64,000 nt of DNA, taken from UBA4093 sp036676455. GTDB lineage: Bacteria; Cyanobacteriota; Sericytochromatia; S15B-MN24; UBA4093. The number at the start of each line of letters is the position of its first letter. Within the stretch, counting starts at the first letter, position 1. This document shows positions 7,687 to 16,108 of this stretch, piece after piece. The notes beneath the pieces are model-generated. The model had not been told where the DNA came from and did no database searches. It was given only the letters and a program-made list of their open reading frames with translations. The translations under genes and the position numbers were made by a program. Location: the NCBI GenBank assembly GCA_036676455.1, contig JAKFCW010000022.1:1-64000 (forward strand), written 5' to 3'.

Positions 7687-9222
7687 CTAGCTAAGCATGC
7701 CCAGCGGTAAGAGGAGCGAGAACGTGGTTCCATCCCCGGACCGGCTCTCGATTTCGACCCTGCCTCCATGAAGTTCCGCCAGGCTTTTCACGATGGAAAG
7801 CCCCAGGCCCAGGCCTCCCTGGCGGAAGGCGTCGCCGATCTCCAGCTGGCTGAAGGCTTCCCAAATCTTGGGGATTTCCTGCTCGGGAATGCCTGGCCCT
7901 GAGTCCCAGATCTCGACGCGCGCTTGCTCGTGTGTCGACGATACCCGCAGTCCGATCTTGCCACCGGGCGGCGTGTACTTGACGGCGTTATCGAGCAACT
8001 CGAGCTGAAGCTGCGTGATGCGGCGCGAATCCCCCAGGATGACCGGGAGATCCGGTTCAAGATCCAGGATCAGGTCGATGTTCTTGGTTTCGAGGTCGTT
8101 CTCCATCATGGCGGCGACGTTGCTGCAAATCTCCATGAGGCAGCACTCGGACTTGTACAATGGCAGCGTTCCGCTCGCGAGCGCCGAGTAATCGAGAATA
8201 TTGTCGACATGCTCTCGAAGGCGGCGAGTGCCATCCTTGATCCCCGCTATGATCTCGTCGGTTTGCCCGAGATCCTCCAGAAGCTCGAGGTAGCCGGTGA
8301 TGAGCGAGAGCGGCGTCTTGATCTCGTGGGAGACGGTGGAGAGGAAGTGATCCTTCAGGCGATTCAACTCCCGCGTCTTATCAAGTTCGACTTTGCCGCG
8401 CACAGCCTCGTCTCTGGCGCGTTTCAACTCGGTGACGTCCCGCTGGATGGCCGTGTAATTCATGATTCGCCCAGCCGCATCCTTGACGGGGAAAACACTC
8501 ACTGAGACCTCGAGGCGAGTCCCGTTTTTCCGAGTCCCCACCCGTTCATACGGCTCGAGGGGGGCACCGCTCTTGATCAGCTCCTTGAGCGCTTGTAAGT
8601 CGTGCTGGCAATCGGGATGTTGTGCGGTTATCGCAACGGGCTTGCCGATCACTTCCTCGCGAGACCAACCCCACATTCGCTCCGCTCCGAGGTTCCAGTA
8701 AGTGATGGTATTCAACTCGGGGTCCAGGCTGATGATGCTGTCCTCCGAAGCCTCCACGATGGCTGCGAGCTGACGGAAGCTGGCCTCATTGGCCCGAAGC
8801 GCCTCTTCTGCCTGCTTCCGCAGGCTGATGTCGCGTACGAAGGCGATCAGGAGCACCTGGTTTCCCTGCTTGATTGGGCTGAAACTGACTTCGACCGGGA
8901 AGGTGCTTCCGTCTTTGCGCTGCTCGCATCCTTCGATCATGACGGATCCCCCCTTAAGGGCGCGGGCCCAGACGGCCTGTAGAGACTCGGGTGAGAGACC
9001 CACCTCGATATCGAAAACGGACATGGCCAGCAGCTCATCGCGCTGATACCCCAAAGCCTTGCAGGTCGTCCCGTTCACGTCCTTGAGCTTGCCTGCGATG
9101 TCATGCACGAAGATCGAGTCAGGAGCACTCTCAACCACGCTTCGATACTGCTCATCGCAAGGCAGAGGGTCTCCGTCCTCCAACCAACAGATCACCTTCT
9201 GCAAACGCCGCCCATGATCCAT
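7687..9222 (-). CDS. Soluble PAS-PAS sensor histidine kinase
   Basis: 511 residues with no transmembrane segment. Domains in order: PAS 1 (about 25-140, YRSVVESAPDSIFVHD), PAS 2 (about 148-268, IVEASEDSIISLD), HisKA (about 285-350, phospho-acceptor His in TVSHEIKTPLSL), HATPase (about 390-508, N-box LLDNAVKYTPPGG, G1 DSGPGIP, G2 GLGLGLSIVK). Each PAS ends in a PAC-type DISLRK or DVTELK segment. It is a cytosolic sensor kinase, perhaps sensing redox or a small ligand; neither PAS shows an obvious haem or flavin signature. No response regulator is adjacent. The next gene, divergent, is a MarR regulator. Confidence 0.88.
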   Translation of the reverse strand: MDHGRRLQKVICWLEDGDPLPCDEQYRSVVESAPDSIFVHDIAGKLKDVNGTTCKALGYQRDELLAMSVFDIEVGLSPESLQAVWARALKGGSVMIEGCEQRKDGSTFPVEVSFSPIKQGNQVLLIAFVRDISLRKQAEEALRANEASFRQLAAIVEASEDSIISLDPELNTITYWNLGAERMWGWSREEVIGKPVAITAQHPDCQHDLQALKELIKSGAPLEPYERVGTRKNGTRLEVSVSVFPVKDAAGRIMNYTAIQRDVTELKRARDEAVRGKVELDKTRELNRLKDHFLSTVSHEIKTPLSLITGYLELLEDLGQTDEIIAGIKDGTRRLREHVDNILDYSALASGTLPLYKSECCLMEICSNVAAMMENDLETKNIDLILDLEPDLPVILGDSRRITQLQLELLDNAVKYTPPGGKIGLRVSSTHEQARVEIWDSGPGIPEQEIPKIWEAFSQLEIGDAFRQGGLGLGLSIVKSLAELHGGRVEIESRSGDGTTFSLLLPLGMLS

Positions 9223-9434
9223 CCTTCATTCTCCGTAAAACTCTGTCTGCTGCCCCTTCATCGACATCCATCAGATGTGTCTAGGTAGACATAAACGTAT
9301 CGGCGATGGCGCATGCAATCAACAAGGGACCAAGTGAATTCTGGCGGCAGGAGGAACCCGATGTCGTAGCGCGGCCCGCGAACATGCTAAACCTGACATG
9401 AGTCACTGCCATGTTCGGAAGAGGAGGTCGCCTT

Positions 9435-9887
9435 GTGAAGGGTTCAGGACAGCCCCCACCCCCCCGGGAAGAATCACTTCTTCCCGTCCTCCGCGCCCTC
9501 ATGTCATGCGCACGTCACGTCGAGCGCATGGCCAGTCGACACGTCGCCACCTTCGGGCTTACGCATCCACAATTCGACGTGCTTGCCACCTTGGGAGATA
9601 CCCAGGGGATGACCGTATCGGAGATATCCGAGCGAACCCTGATCACGCGCGGAACACTCAAGCCCGTTCTGGATCGGCTCGAGGAAAAGGGCCTGATCGT
9701 TCGTTCCAAGGGCGAGCGGGATGCGCGTCAGGTCGTGGTCACCTTGACCCCGGAAGGCCAATCGCTCTTCCTGCAAACCTTCGCGCCGCATGTCGCGTTT
9801 CTGAAGAGGTATATCGACAGGGTGCCGCAAGACCACCAGAACCAGCTGATCGCCTTGCTCGCCGAGTTTGAGAAGGCATTCACCTGA
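9435..9887 (+). CDS. MarR-family transcriptional regulator
   Basis: 150 residues from GTG 9435, chosen because GAGGAGG lies at 9421-9427; an in-frame ATG at 9411 lacks a site. Winged helix-turn-helix: LTHPQFDVLATLGDTQGM, recognition region SEISERTLITRGTLKPVLDRL, wing VRSKGERDARQVVVTLTPEG. MarR dimers bind palindromic operators and usually sense small ligands or oxidants. The N-terminal PPPPRE stretch is ordinary linker. It points toward the FTR1 fusion gene and ends 81 bases from it on the opposite strand, so direct regulation of that gene would need a site elsewhere. The target is not evident. Confidence 0.85.
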   Translation: MKGSGQPPPPREESLLPVLRALMSCARHVERMASRHVATFGLTHPQFDVLATLGDTQGMTVSEISERTLITRGTLKPVLDRLEEKGLIVRSKGERDARQVVVTLTPEGQSLFLQTFAPHVAFLKRYIDRVPQDHQNQLIALLAEFEKAFT

Positions 9888-9922
9888 GGTGCTCGCCGCG
9901 AATACCTCGGAAGCATGTGATG

Positions 9923-9983
9923 AAAAAAAGAGACTGGTTGGACCCATCGGATCCAACCAGTCTCTCCATCAGGCGCGGCCAGA
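9923..9983. repeat. Left copy of a 61-62 bp direct repeat (candidate attL)
   Basis: Seven A, then the hairpin 9929-9942/9952-9965, then CCATCAGGCGCGGCCAGA. The same stretch recurs at 41955-42016 with only two substitutions plus one extra A. The hairpin with its A-run is also an intrinsic terminator for the minus-strand FTR1 gene, whose last five codons and stop fall inside the repeat. The two copies bracket 32 kb of accessory DNA. Confidence 0.7.
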
Positions 9984-11948
9984 TTGAACGCCGGCCGCAC
10001 GGCGATTGTAGAGGAAGCCTGCGACCACGATGGCCATCACCATGAACTGAACCGCAATCGTCTCCCAGTTGGGATGGATTCCCAGCACCTCGACCTGCGG
10101 CATGTTCGCGACCGGATGCGTGGGAACCACGCCAGCCTCCTGAAGCGCAGCCATTCCCTTGCCGGCAATCACCACCGAAAGCACCGAGATTAGCCAGGCA
10201 CTCAGGGCGAAGAACTGGCTGATGGGTAGCTTGCGGCTGTACCCCAGCATGGCCCATGCAATGGCGCCGAGGGTCAGCACCGCAGCGGCGGCGCCGGCCA
10301 GCACGGCGGCTGCCGTCCGTTCGTTCCAGAGTGCCGTATAGAACAGGATCGTCTCGAAAACCTCGCGGTAGACGACGACAAAGGTCAGCACGGCGAGGAA
10401 CCAGGCGGATCGGCGCGACAGCGCCACGGTGAGTTTCTCCTGGATGTAGCGCTGCCAGACGCCGGCCTGGCTCTTCCCATGCATCCAGAGGCCCATGCCG
10501 ATCAAGACCACGACCGCAAACAGCGAGCCGAATCCCTCGGTCATCTCGCGGCTAGCTCCACTGATGCGGACGAGGGTGGTGGCCGCCGCCCAGGTGAGAA
10601 TACCCGCAGCCAGGGCGCTCAACCAGCCCGCGTGCACGTACGCGAGCATGTCGCGGCGTTCGGCCTTCTTGAGGAAGGCGACCATCGCGATGACGATGAG
10701 TAAGGCTTCCAGCCCCTCTCGAAGCAAAATGCCGAAAGCGCCGATGAAAACCGGCCCGCTTTCGTTCCGCTCTCTGGCGAGTTCGGCCTCGGCCTTGTTG
10801 AACACCTCCTCGATAAGCTTCGCCTGTTCCTGGATTTCAACTGGCGTAGCCTGCCCCCCCATGCTCATCCGCAGCTGGCTCATGGCCGATTCGATGTTGG
10901 CCAGAAGGGCATGGTCCCGTGTGGCCAGCGCAGGTTCGAGAGGCTCGATGCCATCGAGGTAGGACGAAAGGGCGAGTTCCACGGCTGAACGGCGATCGCC
11001 CGTCTCATAAGCCTTCACCGCAGCTCTCAGCTGCGTACGCGCGAGATCCAGCAACTTGCTCTTCGAAGGCATCACGGCTTCCGGCGTCCGGCGCAAATAC
11101 GCCGTCACGTCCTTTGCCGTTCCCTCACCCTGTTTTTTGGCAAGGGCGGCCGGCGTGATGCGCACCAAGGCTTCGAGGTCGGGGATCGTCGCTTGCAGTG
11201 CGGCATTCTCACCCCAGTGACGCGCGCCCTCGGAAGCGCGATGCTTGGGATATGCCAGGCTTCCGACATAGAAGGCGAGCGCCCAGCGGTCATCCGGCGA
11301 AAGCGAGGCATAGCTTGGCATGGCGGTCCCATCGAGCCCTTGTTCGATGACCTGTTGAAGCGCGAAGACGCTCCGCTCACGCGCGCGGCTCTCGTCCGTG
11401 AAGGCGATGGGCGGTGGGTCCATGTCTACGGCGGCGGGACCGTTACCGTCGCCGCTACCCCCATGGCATGAGGCGCAACTTTTGGCGTAGAGGGTCGCTC
11501 CCCGCGCGAGGTCGGGGGCTTGCGCCGGGGCGAGTTCGACGGGATAGGCCGCCAGAAGCTCCGTTGCAAATGTGCGAGCGATCAGCGCGACCGCTTCCGG
11601 ATCGGCCTTCTCAGCGATCGCATTTTCCATCTGCTGCGCGTGCTGGTGCAGGGCGGGCGTCGCGCGATGCGCGGGCAATTCCGCCAGCTCCGTGCGAGCC
11701 AAGGACGCGAATTCCACCATTTCGGCGTACTCAACCTCGTTCACGATCCGGCCACCTTGAACCGCGCCCGTATAGTCGACCGCGATATAGTCCAGGAGGC
11801 GCCAGAGCTTGGAGGCCGGCTTGGTTTCAGCGTGGACGGTCGCCGCGCTTAGCAAGACGGCAAGTAATACCCCGCTCAGTATGACGAAGCGGCGGACGAT
11901 GCCCACACGGCCCCAGAGGAAGGTTAACCCGCTCCACTTTACCGACAC
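9969..11948 (-). CDS. Cytochrome c / FTR1 iron permease fusion
   Basis: 659 residues. A signal peptide (about 1-40, ending ATVHA) leads to a periplasmic part with one haem c site, CASCH at 158-162, and a probable Met ligand in TAMPSYASL. A helical region follows. From about 400 on, an FTR1-type permease has the two REXXE-like motifs: LREGLEALL (about 410) and VYREVFETILF (about 527), among seven or so hydrophobic helices. FTR1 permeases import iron coupled to oxidation of Fe(II). A fused cytochrome could accept the electrons, replacing the ferroxidase or Efe partner; that role is inference. It is monocistronic and has its own terminator. Uniformly GC-rich. Confidence 0.85.
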   Translation of the reverse strand: MSVKWSGLTFLWGRVGIVRRFVILSGVLLAVLLSAATVHAETKPASKLWRLLDYIAVDYTGAVQGGRIVNEVEYAEMVEFASLARTELAELPAHRATPALHQHAQQMENAIAEKADPEAVALIARTFATELLAAYPVELAPAQAPDLARGATLYAKSCASCHGGSGDGNGPAAVDMDPPPIAFTDESRARERSVFALQQVIEQGLDGTAMPSYASLSPDDRWALAFYVGSLAYPKHRASEGARHWGENAALQATIPDLEALVRITPAALAKKQGEGTAKDVTAYLRRTPEAVMPSKSKLLDLARTQLRAAVKAYETGDRRSAVELALSSYLDGIEPLEPALATRDHALLANIESAMSQLRMSMGGQATPVEIQEQAKLIEEVFNKAEAELARERNESGPVFIGAFGILLREGLEALLIVIAMVAFLKKAERRDMLAYVHAGWLSALAAGILTWAAATTLVRISGASREMTEGFGSLFAVVVLIGMGLWMHGKSQAGVWQRYIQEKLTVALSRRSAWFLAVLTFVVVYREVFETILFYTALWNERTAAAVLAGAAAAVLTLGAIAWAMLGYSRKLPISQFFALSAWLISVLSVVIAGKGMAALQEAGVVPTHPVANMPQVEVLGIHPNWETIAVQFMVMAIVVAGFLYNRRAAGVQSGRA

Positions 11949-12150
11949 TTGCTATCTCCTTGAGCCTACAGAACATGTGGCTCCCAGATAAGTGGGTGCC
12001 GCAGGTGAGTCCCCGTCTTGGCATCGCAGGCAGATTCTTCTCAATCCCGCACCGCGTCTCGGTCTACTTCCCCAGTGTATGCCGATAGCCGCGACCGGAC
12101 AAGCTTAGGCGCAGGCATCCGAGCTCTTTAGAGGGGAAACGGCAGAAAAG

Positions 12151-12292
12151 CGCAGACCCCGCAATCGCTTGCGGGGTCTGCGCGTTCATCAGGCGCGCCC
12201 AGCGGGACGATCTTAGAACTTGGGCAACTACGTTAAACAAATGAACCTGCCCCCTATCCCCTGGCTCAGACGTATTTTCTGGGGCAAGGTCA
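12151..12292. repeat. Repeat block A: hairpin plus about 100 bp ending in an IS-end-like sequence
   Basis: The 434-base gap 11949-12382 has no convincing gene. It holds a 14-bp stem (12151-12164 with 12169-12182), then about 100 bases collinear with block B (14572-14672), and ends in TTTTCTGGGGCAAGGTCA. On the minus strand this end reads TGACCTTGCCCCAGAAAA, close to the terminal repeat of the IS3-family element at 15771. It looks like a remnant of an insertion-sequence end with its terminator. Confidence 0.5.
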
Positions 12293-12382
12293 GTTGGGCC
12301 AACGATGCAAAATCGAGGCGGCATCAGGGTATGCTGCTTAGTGAGAATGGCATCGTAATGAGATGCTGAGTGCCACACGAGG

Positions 12383-13051
12383 ATGAACAATCAACCCATG
12401 CCTACCGGACCTGAAACCCTCATGCTCACTGCACAAGCTATCGCTGTTGCTTCGATCCCGGCAACAATCGGCGCCATAGCGGCATGGCGTCTTGAAATCC
12501 TCAAGTCAAGAAATCTCCAAGCTCTAGAGGAGCGAAAACTACGCCAAGCAGCAGCCAAGGATAGGAATGCAGTTGTGGGGCTGCTGCGTGACGAACTTCG
12601 CAAGGTGCAAGCTAGTTGGCGCCAACTCGACCACGAGCGCTACTCTGTTGGAGAGGATGTCGAAGGCGAGTTTTCCCACGAGGTCATCAACCGCCTCGAC
12701 GACCTCAATGAGTTCGTTCAAAAGCTAAAGGATAACCGGGAATACCTCGACACGCAGTACTTCGAGTACTTCCTCAAGGCAGCAGCGGCTTCTGATAGCG
12801 CCCAGGCCCCGGTGCGTGAGATCTTCCAGAGCTTCACCAACTCCGTAACGATTGAGTGGGAAGAAGCCTATGCCATCTACGGCAAGGCCCAGCGCATCTT
12901 CGAGGTCACCGAAGGAATCTTAAAGATCACGAGCGAACGCTTGTTTGCAGATTACGGCGCTCGCGAGGCGTCCGAGGTGTACTGCCAGAACATCGTGTTA
13001 GAATACCTCGTGAAAAAGCCCAAAGCCCCCAGAGCTCCAACTAAACATTAG
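12383..13051 (+). CDS. Membrane-anchored hypothetical protein (222 aa)
   Basis: I do not recognise a family. The first 40 residues contain one hydrophobic helix (IAVASIPATIGAIAAW), followed by a long charged helical region (LEERKLRQAAAKDRN, then VQASWRQLDHERY) that may form a coiled coil facing the cytoplasm. It is flanked by inverted IS-end-like repeats (ends at about 12292 and 13140), so it looks like a passenger gene between insertion-sequence fragments. GAGG directly abuts ATG 12383, so the true start could be ATG 12398. Small membrane-anchored proteins of this type are common in accessory islands; no function can be assigned. Confidence 0.6.
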   Translation: MNNQPMPTGPETLMLTAQAIAVASIPATIGAIAAWRLEILKSRNLQALEERKLRQAAAKDRNAVVGLLRDELRKVQASWRQLDHERYSVGEDVEGEFSHEVINRLDDLNEFVQKLKDNREYLDTQYFEYFLKAAAASDSAQAPVREIFQSFTNSVTIEWEEAYAIYGKAQRIFEVTEGILKITSERLFADYGAREASEVYCQNIVLEYLVKKPKAPRAPTKH

Positions 13052-13239
13052 AGGTACTGAGCCTCTCTCTCTGCTAGTGTTGGCGCCTTGGCTGGGCGTC
13101 AAGGCTGTCGCATGCGCGTGCCGCCTTGGATGAACACTGTGACGTGGACCCGGAAAAGAAGTCCGGCGGAACTGTAAGACCTTATCCCGCCCCTAGATGA
13201 ATTGGACACTGGGTAAGACAAGAGATAGGAGGATTACCC

Positions 13240-13554
13240 GTGTCCCAAGAGCAAGTTACCCAGCGATGGAGCGCCCAGCGCAAGCGTGATGTGGTCTTGC
13301 GCCTGTTGAGGGGCGAGCCCATCGATACCGTCTCCCGCGAGATAAACGTCCCCGTTCACCAACTCGAGACCTGGCGACAGAGCTTCCTGGAGCTGGGCCT
13401 GGAGGGGCTCCGAGCCCGTCCCCGGAGCGCTGATGAAGTGCGGCTCGCTGAAGCCCAGAAGATGATCGGCGAACTGACGATGGAAAACGAGCTTCTGAAG
13501 CGCCGCATCGAGTTGTCCAGCCGCCCTTTAGCCCCGAGGAGGTCGCCCAGGTGA
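13240..13554 (+). CDS. IS3-type transposase subunit A (helix-turn-helix)
   Basis: 104 residues from GTG 13240, with GGAGGA just upstream (about 13228-13233). The N-terminal half is a helix-turn-helix of the IS3 orfA kind (RKRDVVLRLLRGEPIDTVSR, then VPVHQLETWRQSFLE). The C-terminal half is a leucine-zipper-like helix (EAQKMIGELTMENELLKRRI) used for dimerisation. It binds the element's inverted repeats. Its TGA overlaps the GTG start of orfB (13551-13554, GTGA), so coupling is by overlap rather than the -1 programmed frameshift common in the family. No slippery A-run is seen at the junction. Confidence 0.85.
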   Translation: MSQEQVTQRWSAQRKRDVVLRLLRGEPIDTVSREINVPVHQLETWRQSFLELGLEGLRARPRSADEVRLAEAQKMIGELTMENELLKRRIELSSRPLAPRRSPR

Positions 13555-14450
13555 GCCACGAGCGATCTCCGGGGACGGGCAGGCTCTACGGGGTCGAGCG
13601 CACGGCCCGGGTATTCGGGGTTCCTCGTTCAACGGTGTACGCGGCGTGGAAACGCGCTGAAGGGGAGTCCCTTCCCGCTCGTCCTGGCCCCAAGCCCGAC
13701 CTCGATGACGATGCCCTCGTGGAACTTATCCGGGAAGACCTCGCCGCCTCGATCTTCACGGGTGAAGGACACCGGAAGGTCTGGGCACGGTTGAAATACG
13801 GCAAGGGACTACGGGTGTCCCGCCACCGCATGCTCCGCCTGATGCGCGAGTACAACCTGTTGGCCCCATGCCGACCGGGACGTCCTCGTCGTCGCAAGCA
13901 CGACGGCACGCTCGTGACCGAGGCCCCCAACCTGATGTGGTGCGGGGACGGCACCAAGTTCTACACCCTCGAAGAGGGCTGGTGCTGGCTCTTCACGACC
14001 CTCGACCACTTCAACTCCGAGGTCTTGGGGTTTCACGTCTGCAAGACCGGCGATCGCTTCGCGGCTGCCGAACCCGTGCGCCTGGCCGTGAGACGCGAAT
14101 TCGGTGCGTTCACCCAAGGCATCGCCCATGGGCTCACCTACCGGATGGATAACGGAAGCCAGTACACCGCTGACCACTTCAAGGGAGAGCTTGATTTCCT
14201 CGGCATCACGGCATCCTACTCCTTCGTCGGATCGCCGGAGTGCAATGGCATCGCCGAAAGGTTCTTCCGCACCCTCAAGGAGCAAGTGATATACTGCCGG
14301 CAGTTCAGGAACCTGGAGGAAGCTCGAGAGGCTATCGCCCGCTTCGTCTGGGACTATAACCACCACTGGAGGCTCGAACGCCTCGGCTACAAGACGCCCA
14401 CCGAGGCCAGAGAGCGCTTCTACTCGGCTAAGATGCCGCTGGCCGCCTGA
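13551..14450 (+). CDS. IS3-type DDE transposase subunit B
   Basis: 299 residues. HTH_21-like region near 65-100 (GHRKVWARLKYGKGLRVSRH), then an rve-type catalytic core with D in LMWCGDGTKFY, D in YRMDNGSQYTAD and E in CNGIAERFFRTLKE: the DD35E triad of the IS3/retroviral integrase superfamily. The C-terminus (WDYNHHWRLERLGYKTPTEA) is typical of IS3 orfB. It carries out strand transfer of the element bounded by the repeats at 13197 and 14475. Intact. Confidence 0.9.
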   Translation: MSHERSPGTGRLYGVERTARVFGVPRSTVYAAWKRAEGESLPARPGPKPDLDDDALVELIREDLAASIFTGEGHRKVWARLKYGKGLRVSRHRMLRLMREYNLLAPCRPGRPRRRKHDGTLVTEAPNLMWCGDGTKFYTLEEGWCWLFTTLDHFNSEVLGFHVCKTGDRFAAAEPVRLAVRREFGAFTQGIAHGLTYRMDNGSQYTADHFKGELDFLGITASYSFVGSPECNGIAERFFRTLKEQVIYCRQFRNLEEAREAIARFVWDYNHHWRLERLGYKTPTEARERFYSAKMPLAA

Positions 14451-14534
14451 TAAACTACGCTAGTGTCCAATTTATGCGGGCCGGTTCAACCTCGAGAGTT
14501 CGATTGTCCCTCGGGGGTTGTGCTACTTTCGAAT

Positions 14535-14672
14535 CAGAAAAACGGCCCGGTGACTGAGTCACTGGGCCAAAGCGCGCCCAGAGGGACGACCTCAGAACTT
14601 GGACAATCAGGTCAAACAACCTCCCGAACGAACTTCCCCTTTGACGTGGACGTGTTTTTCGGGACAACGTCA
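14535..14672. repeat. Repeat block B, homologous to block A
   Basis: This lies in the 338-base gene-free stretch 14476-14813. An A-run and hairpin (GGCCCGGTGAC with GTCACTGGGCC, 14544-14568) are followed by about 100 bases collinear with 12194-12292 (shared GCGCGCCCAG-GGGACGA, AGAACTTGG, AAACAA), ending TTTTTCGGGACAACGTCA. The inverse of this end, TGACGTTGTCCCGGAAAA, occurs at 15740, beyond the two genes at 14814-15646. Confidence 0.55.
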
Positions 14673-14813
14673 TGTAGACAAATCGATTATCAGGCCTGCC
14701 GTATAAAACGACAATTGATTGGACTTATCTACTTGGACCCTGACACAACAGTCACGCCAACTGGATCACGCCTCGTTAGCTGAACGCAACAAAGCAACGT
14801 AAGGACGAAACTG

Positions 14814-15194
14814 TTAATCGTCCGCCAAAATCTGGTCAACATAGATATTGAGAGCAACAGAACCCATAGAAGCAACTTTAAATAATTCATCGATTGCGGA
14901 AATTGAAGGAAATTTCGACTTCGTTTTGCCATCTGCATCAACAACTTCAAGTTTTGCCCTAGAAGTCGGCAACATAACCCCAGAAGTGGAAAAAACCGAA
15001 TTTCCGCTAAAGGCGAGTGGTGACGGCCTGTACACCTTTAGTGTTTGCCCTTTGTACTGGGTAACGTATGCCTTTTCTAGACTGACTCCTGACAGAGGTC
15101 CCGGGCGCACTTCCTCCCATTCAATCTCACCTTCCAATGTGAGCCTAATGAGTTTCGTTATTGCTTTAACCATCTTCTCGTTATTCATTCTCAT
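14814..15194 (-). CDS. Hypothetical small protein (126 aa)
   Basis: Unrecognised. The N-terminus (MVKAITKLIRLTLEGEIEWE) followed by a strand-rich part (YKGQTLKVYRP, LEVVDADGKTKSKFP) and a helical tail (IDELFKVASMGSVALNIYVD) suggests a small alpha/beta soluble protein. I have a vague memory of similar small proteins in accessory islands, without a known role. It overlaps its upstream partner by ATGA (15191-15194), so the two are a coupled pair. Base composition is clearly more AT-rich than the surrounding backbone, indicating transfer. Flanked by inverted IS-end-like repeats. Confidence 0.6.
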   Translation of the reverse strand: MRMNNEKMVKAITKLIRLTLEGEIEWEEVRPGPLSGVSLEKAYVTQYKGQTLKVYRPSPLAFSGNSVFSTSGVMLPTSRAKLEVVDADGKTKSKFPSISAIDELFKVASMGSVALNIYVDQILADD

Positions 15195-15646
15195 GCTCTC
15201 AGGTCGCTACTATAGGCGACAAGAATTATCTGAATTTGATGTGTTGCCGTGTATGCCCTCCATGCAACGAACTCGTTCTGGAAGATGCCATAAAGCCTCA
15301 ACCAAAAAACATAGAATTCCAAATGGATCCGCTGAGCTAGCGATGTGTGGCGCATAACCGTTCTGATGACCGATTTTACTTGACCGAACGTCAGATAGAT
15401 CTGTTGCTTGGAATCCTCGTATGTACTGAGCATATCTGTAAGACCCTGAATGAGTGGGCCGAGATCATCAATAATCGTCGGGACTCTGTTGATCGCAACG
15501 TAACGACTTTTGATCGACCCAACCGTGACAGCGACCCAAGCTGTAAGAGCCATGCTAACGACAGCAAAGATGTTCGCTAGGCCACTTAGCCAGCTTGGTG
15601 TTGAGTTCAAGAATGCTAGTAGGGAATCAATCAAGCCACTTAACAT
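15191..15646 (-). CDS. Hypothetical single-pass membrane protein (151 aa)
   Basis: Unrecognised. A strong N-terminal hydrophobic helix (IFAVVSMALTAWVAVTVGSI, about 25-45) is followed by a helical cytoplasmic domain (LIQGLTDMLSTYEDSKQQIY). It is the first gene of a two-gene unit with 14814-15194 (4-base overlap). The layout, a small membrane-anchored helical protein, resembles the protein at 12383, also inside an IS-end-flanked cassette, although the sequences do not look similar. AT-rich compared with the backbone. No ribosome binding site is obvious before the ATG at 15646. Confidence 0.55.
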   Translation of the reverse strand: MLSGLIDSLLAFLNSTPSWLSGLANIFAVVSMALTAWVAVTVGSIKSRYVAINRVPTIIDDLGPLIQGLTDMLSTYEDSKQQIYLTFGQVKSVIRTVMRHTSLAQRIHLEFYVFWLRLYGIFQNEFVAWRAYTATHQIQIILVAYSSDLRA

Positions 15647-15842
15647 GCGTTAGCTAACCAACAATAAGTGCACGGTGTATTACCCCTTCAACATCGTCAG
15701 ACTAAGTAAATATACCCCATTAGATCGAAGGTTCGGAACTGACGTTGTCCCGGAAAAGGAGACCAACTGGTGACCTGACCCCCGAAAAACTGGTCAGCTA
15801 AAACTTCTGCTTCCGGGAATAACGACCCAAGGAGGAACCAGA

Positions 15843-16108
15843 ATGAGGACTAGCCGTTTCAGCGAAGAGCAGATCATTCGATCGCTCAAAGAGGTGGAGG
15901 CCGGTAGGACGATCCCCGAGCTCTGTCGGGAGATGGGCATCTCGGATGCGACGTTTACACCTGGCGCCGGAAGTATGGCGGGATGGAAGTCAGCCAGGCC
16001 AAGAAGTTGAAGCAGATGGAGGACGAGAACCGTCGCTTGAAGCAGCTTTTGGCTGAGGCCACCCTGGATAACCAGGCCCTGAAGGCGGCACTCGCAAAAA
16101 ATTGGTGA
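15843..16108 (+). pseudogene. IS407-like transposase orfA, frameshifted
   Basis: ATG 15843 with GGAGGAA just upstream. The first part reads RTSRFSEEQIIRSLKEVEAG and IPELCREMGISDATF, a normal IS3 orfA helix-turn-helix. At about 15953-15957 the expected TTTTACACC appears as TTTACACC: one T is missing. Downstream the protein continues in the other frame (TWRRKYGGMEVSQAKKLKQ, ENRRLKQLLAEATLD) to a TGA at 16106-16108. A single-base deletion (or a sequencing error in a homopolymer) therefore splits it, and the element is probably not autonomous. Confidence 0.8.

Larger units (their letters stand above)
13197..14475 (+). mobile_element. IS3-like insertion sequence (orfA + orfB), complete
   Basis: Two overlapping transposase genes lie between inverted ends: left ATGAATTGGACACT (13197-13210), and right 14462-14475, whose reverse complement is ATAAATTGGACACT (13 of 14 match). 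The exact outer limits may extend a few bases further. No clear target-site duplication is visible. Both reading frames are intact, so the element may be active. Confidence 0.8.

Noticed and set aside
12064..12390. Minus-strand 108-codon frame over repeat block A
   Set aside because: Its similarity to the frame over block B comes from the DNA repeat, and each reads through a terminator hairpin; not a gene.
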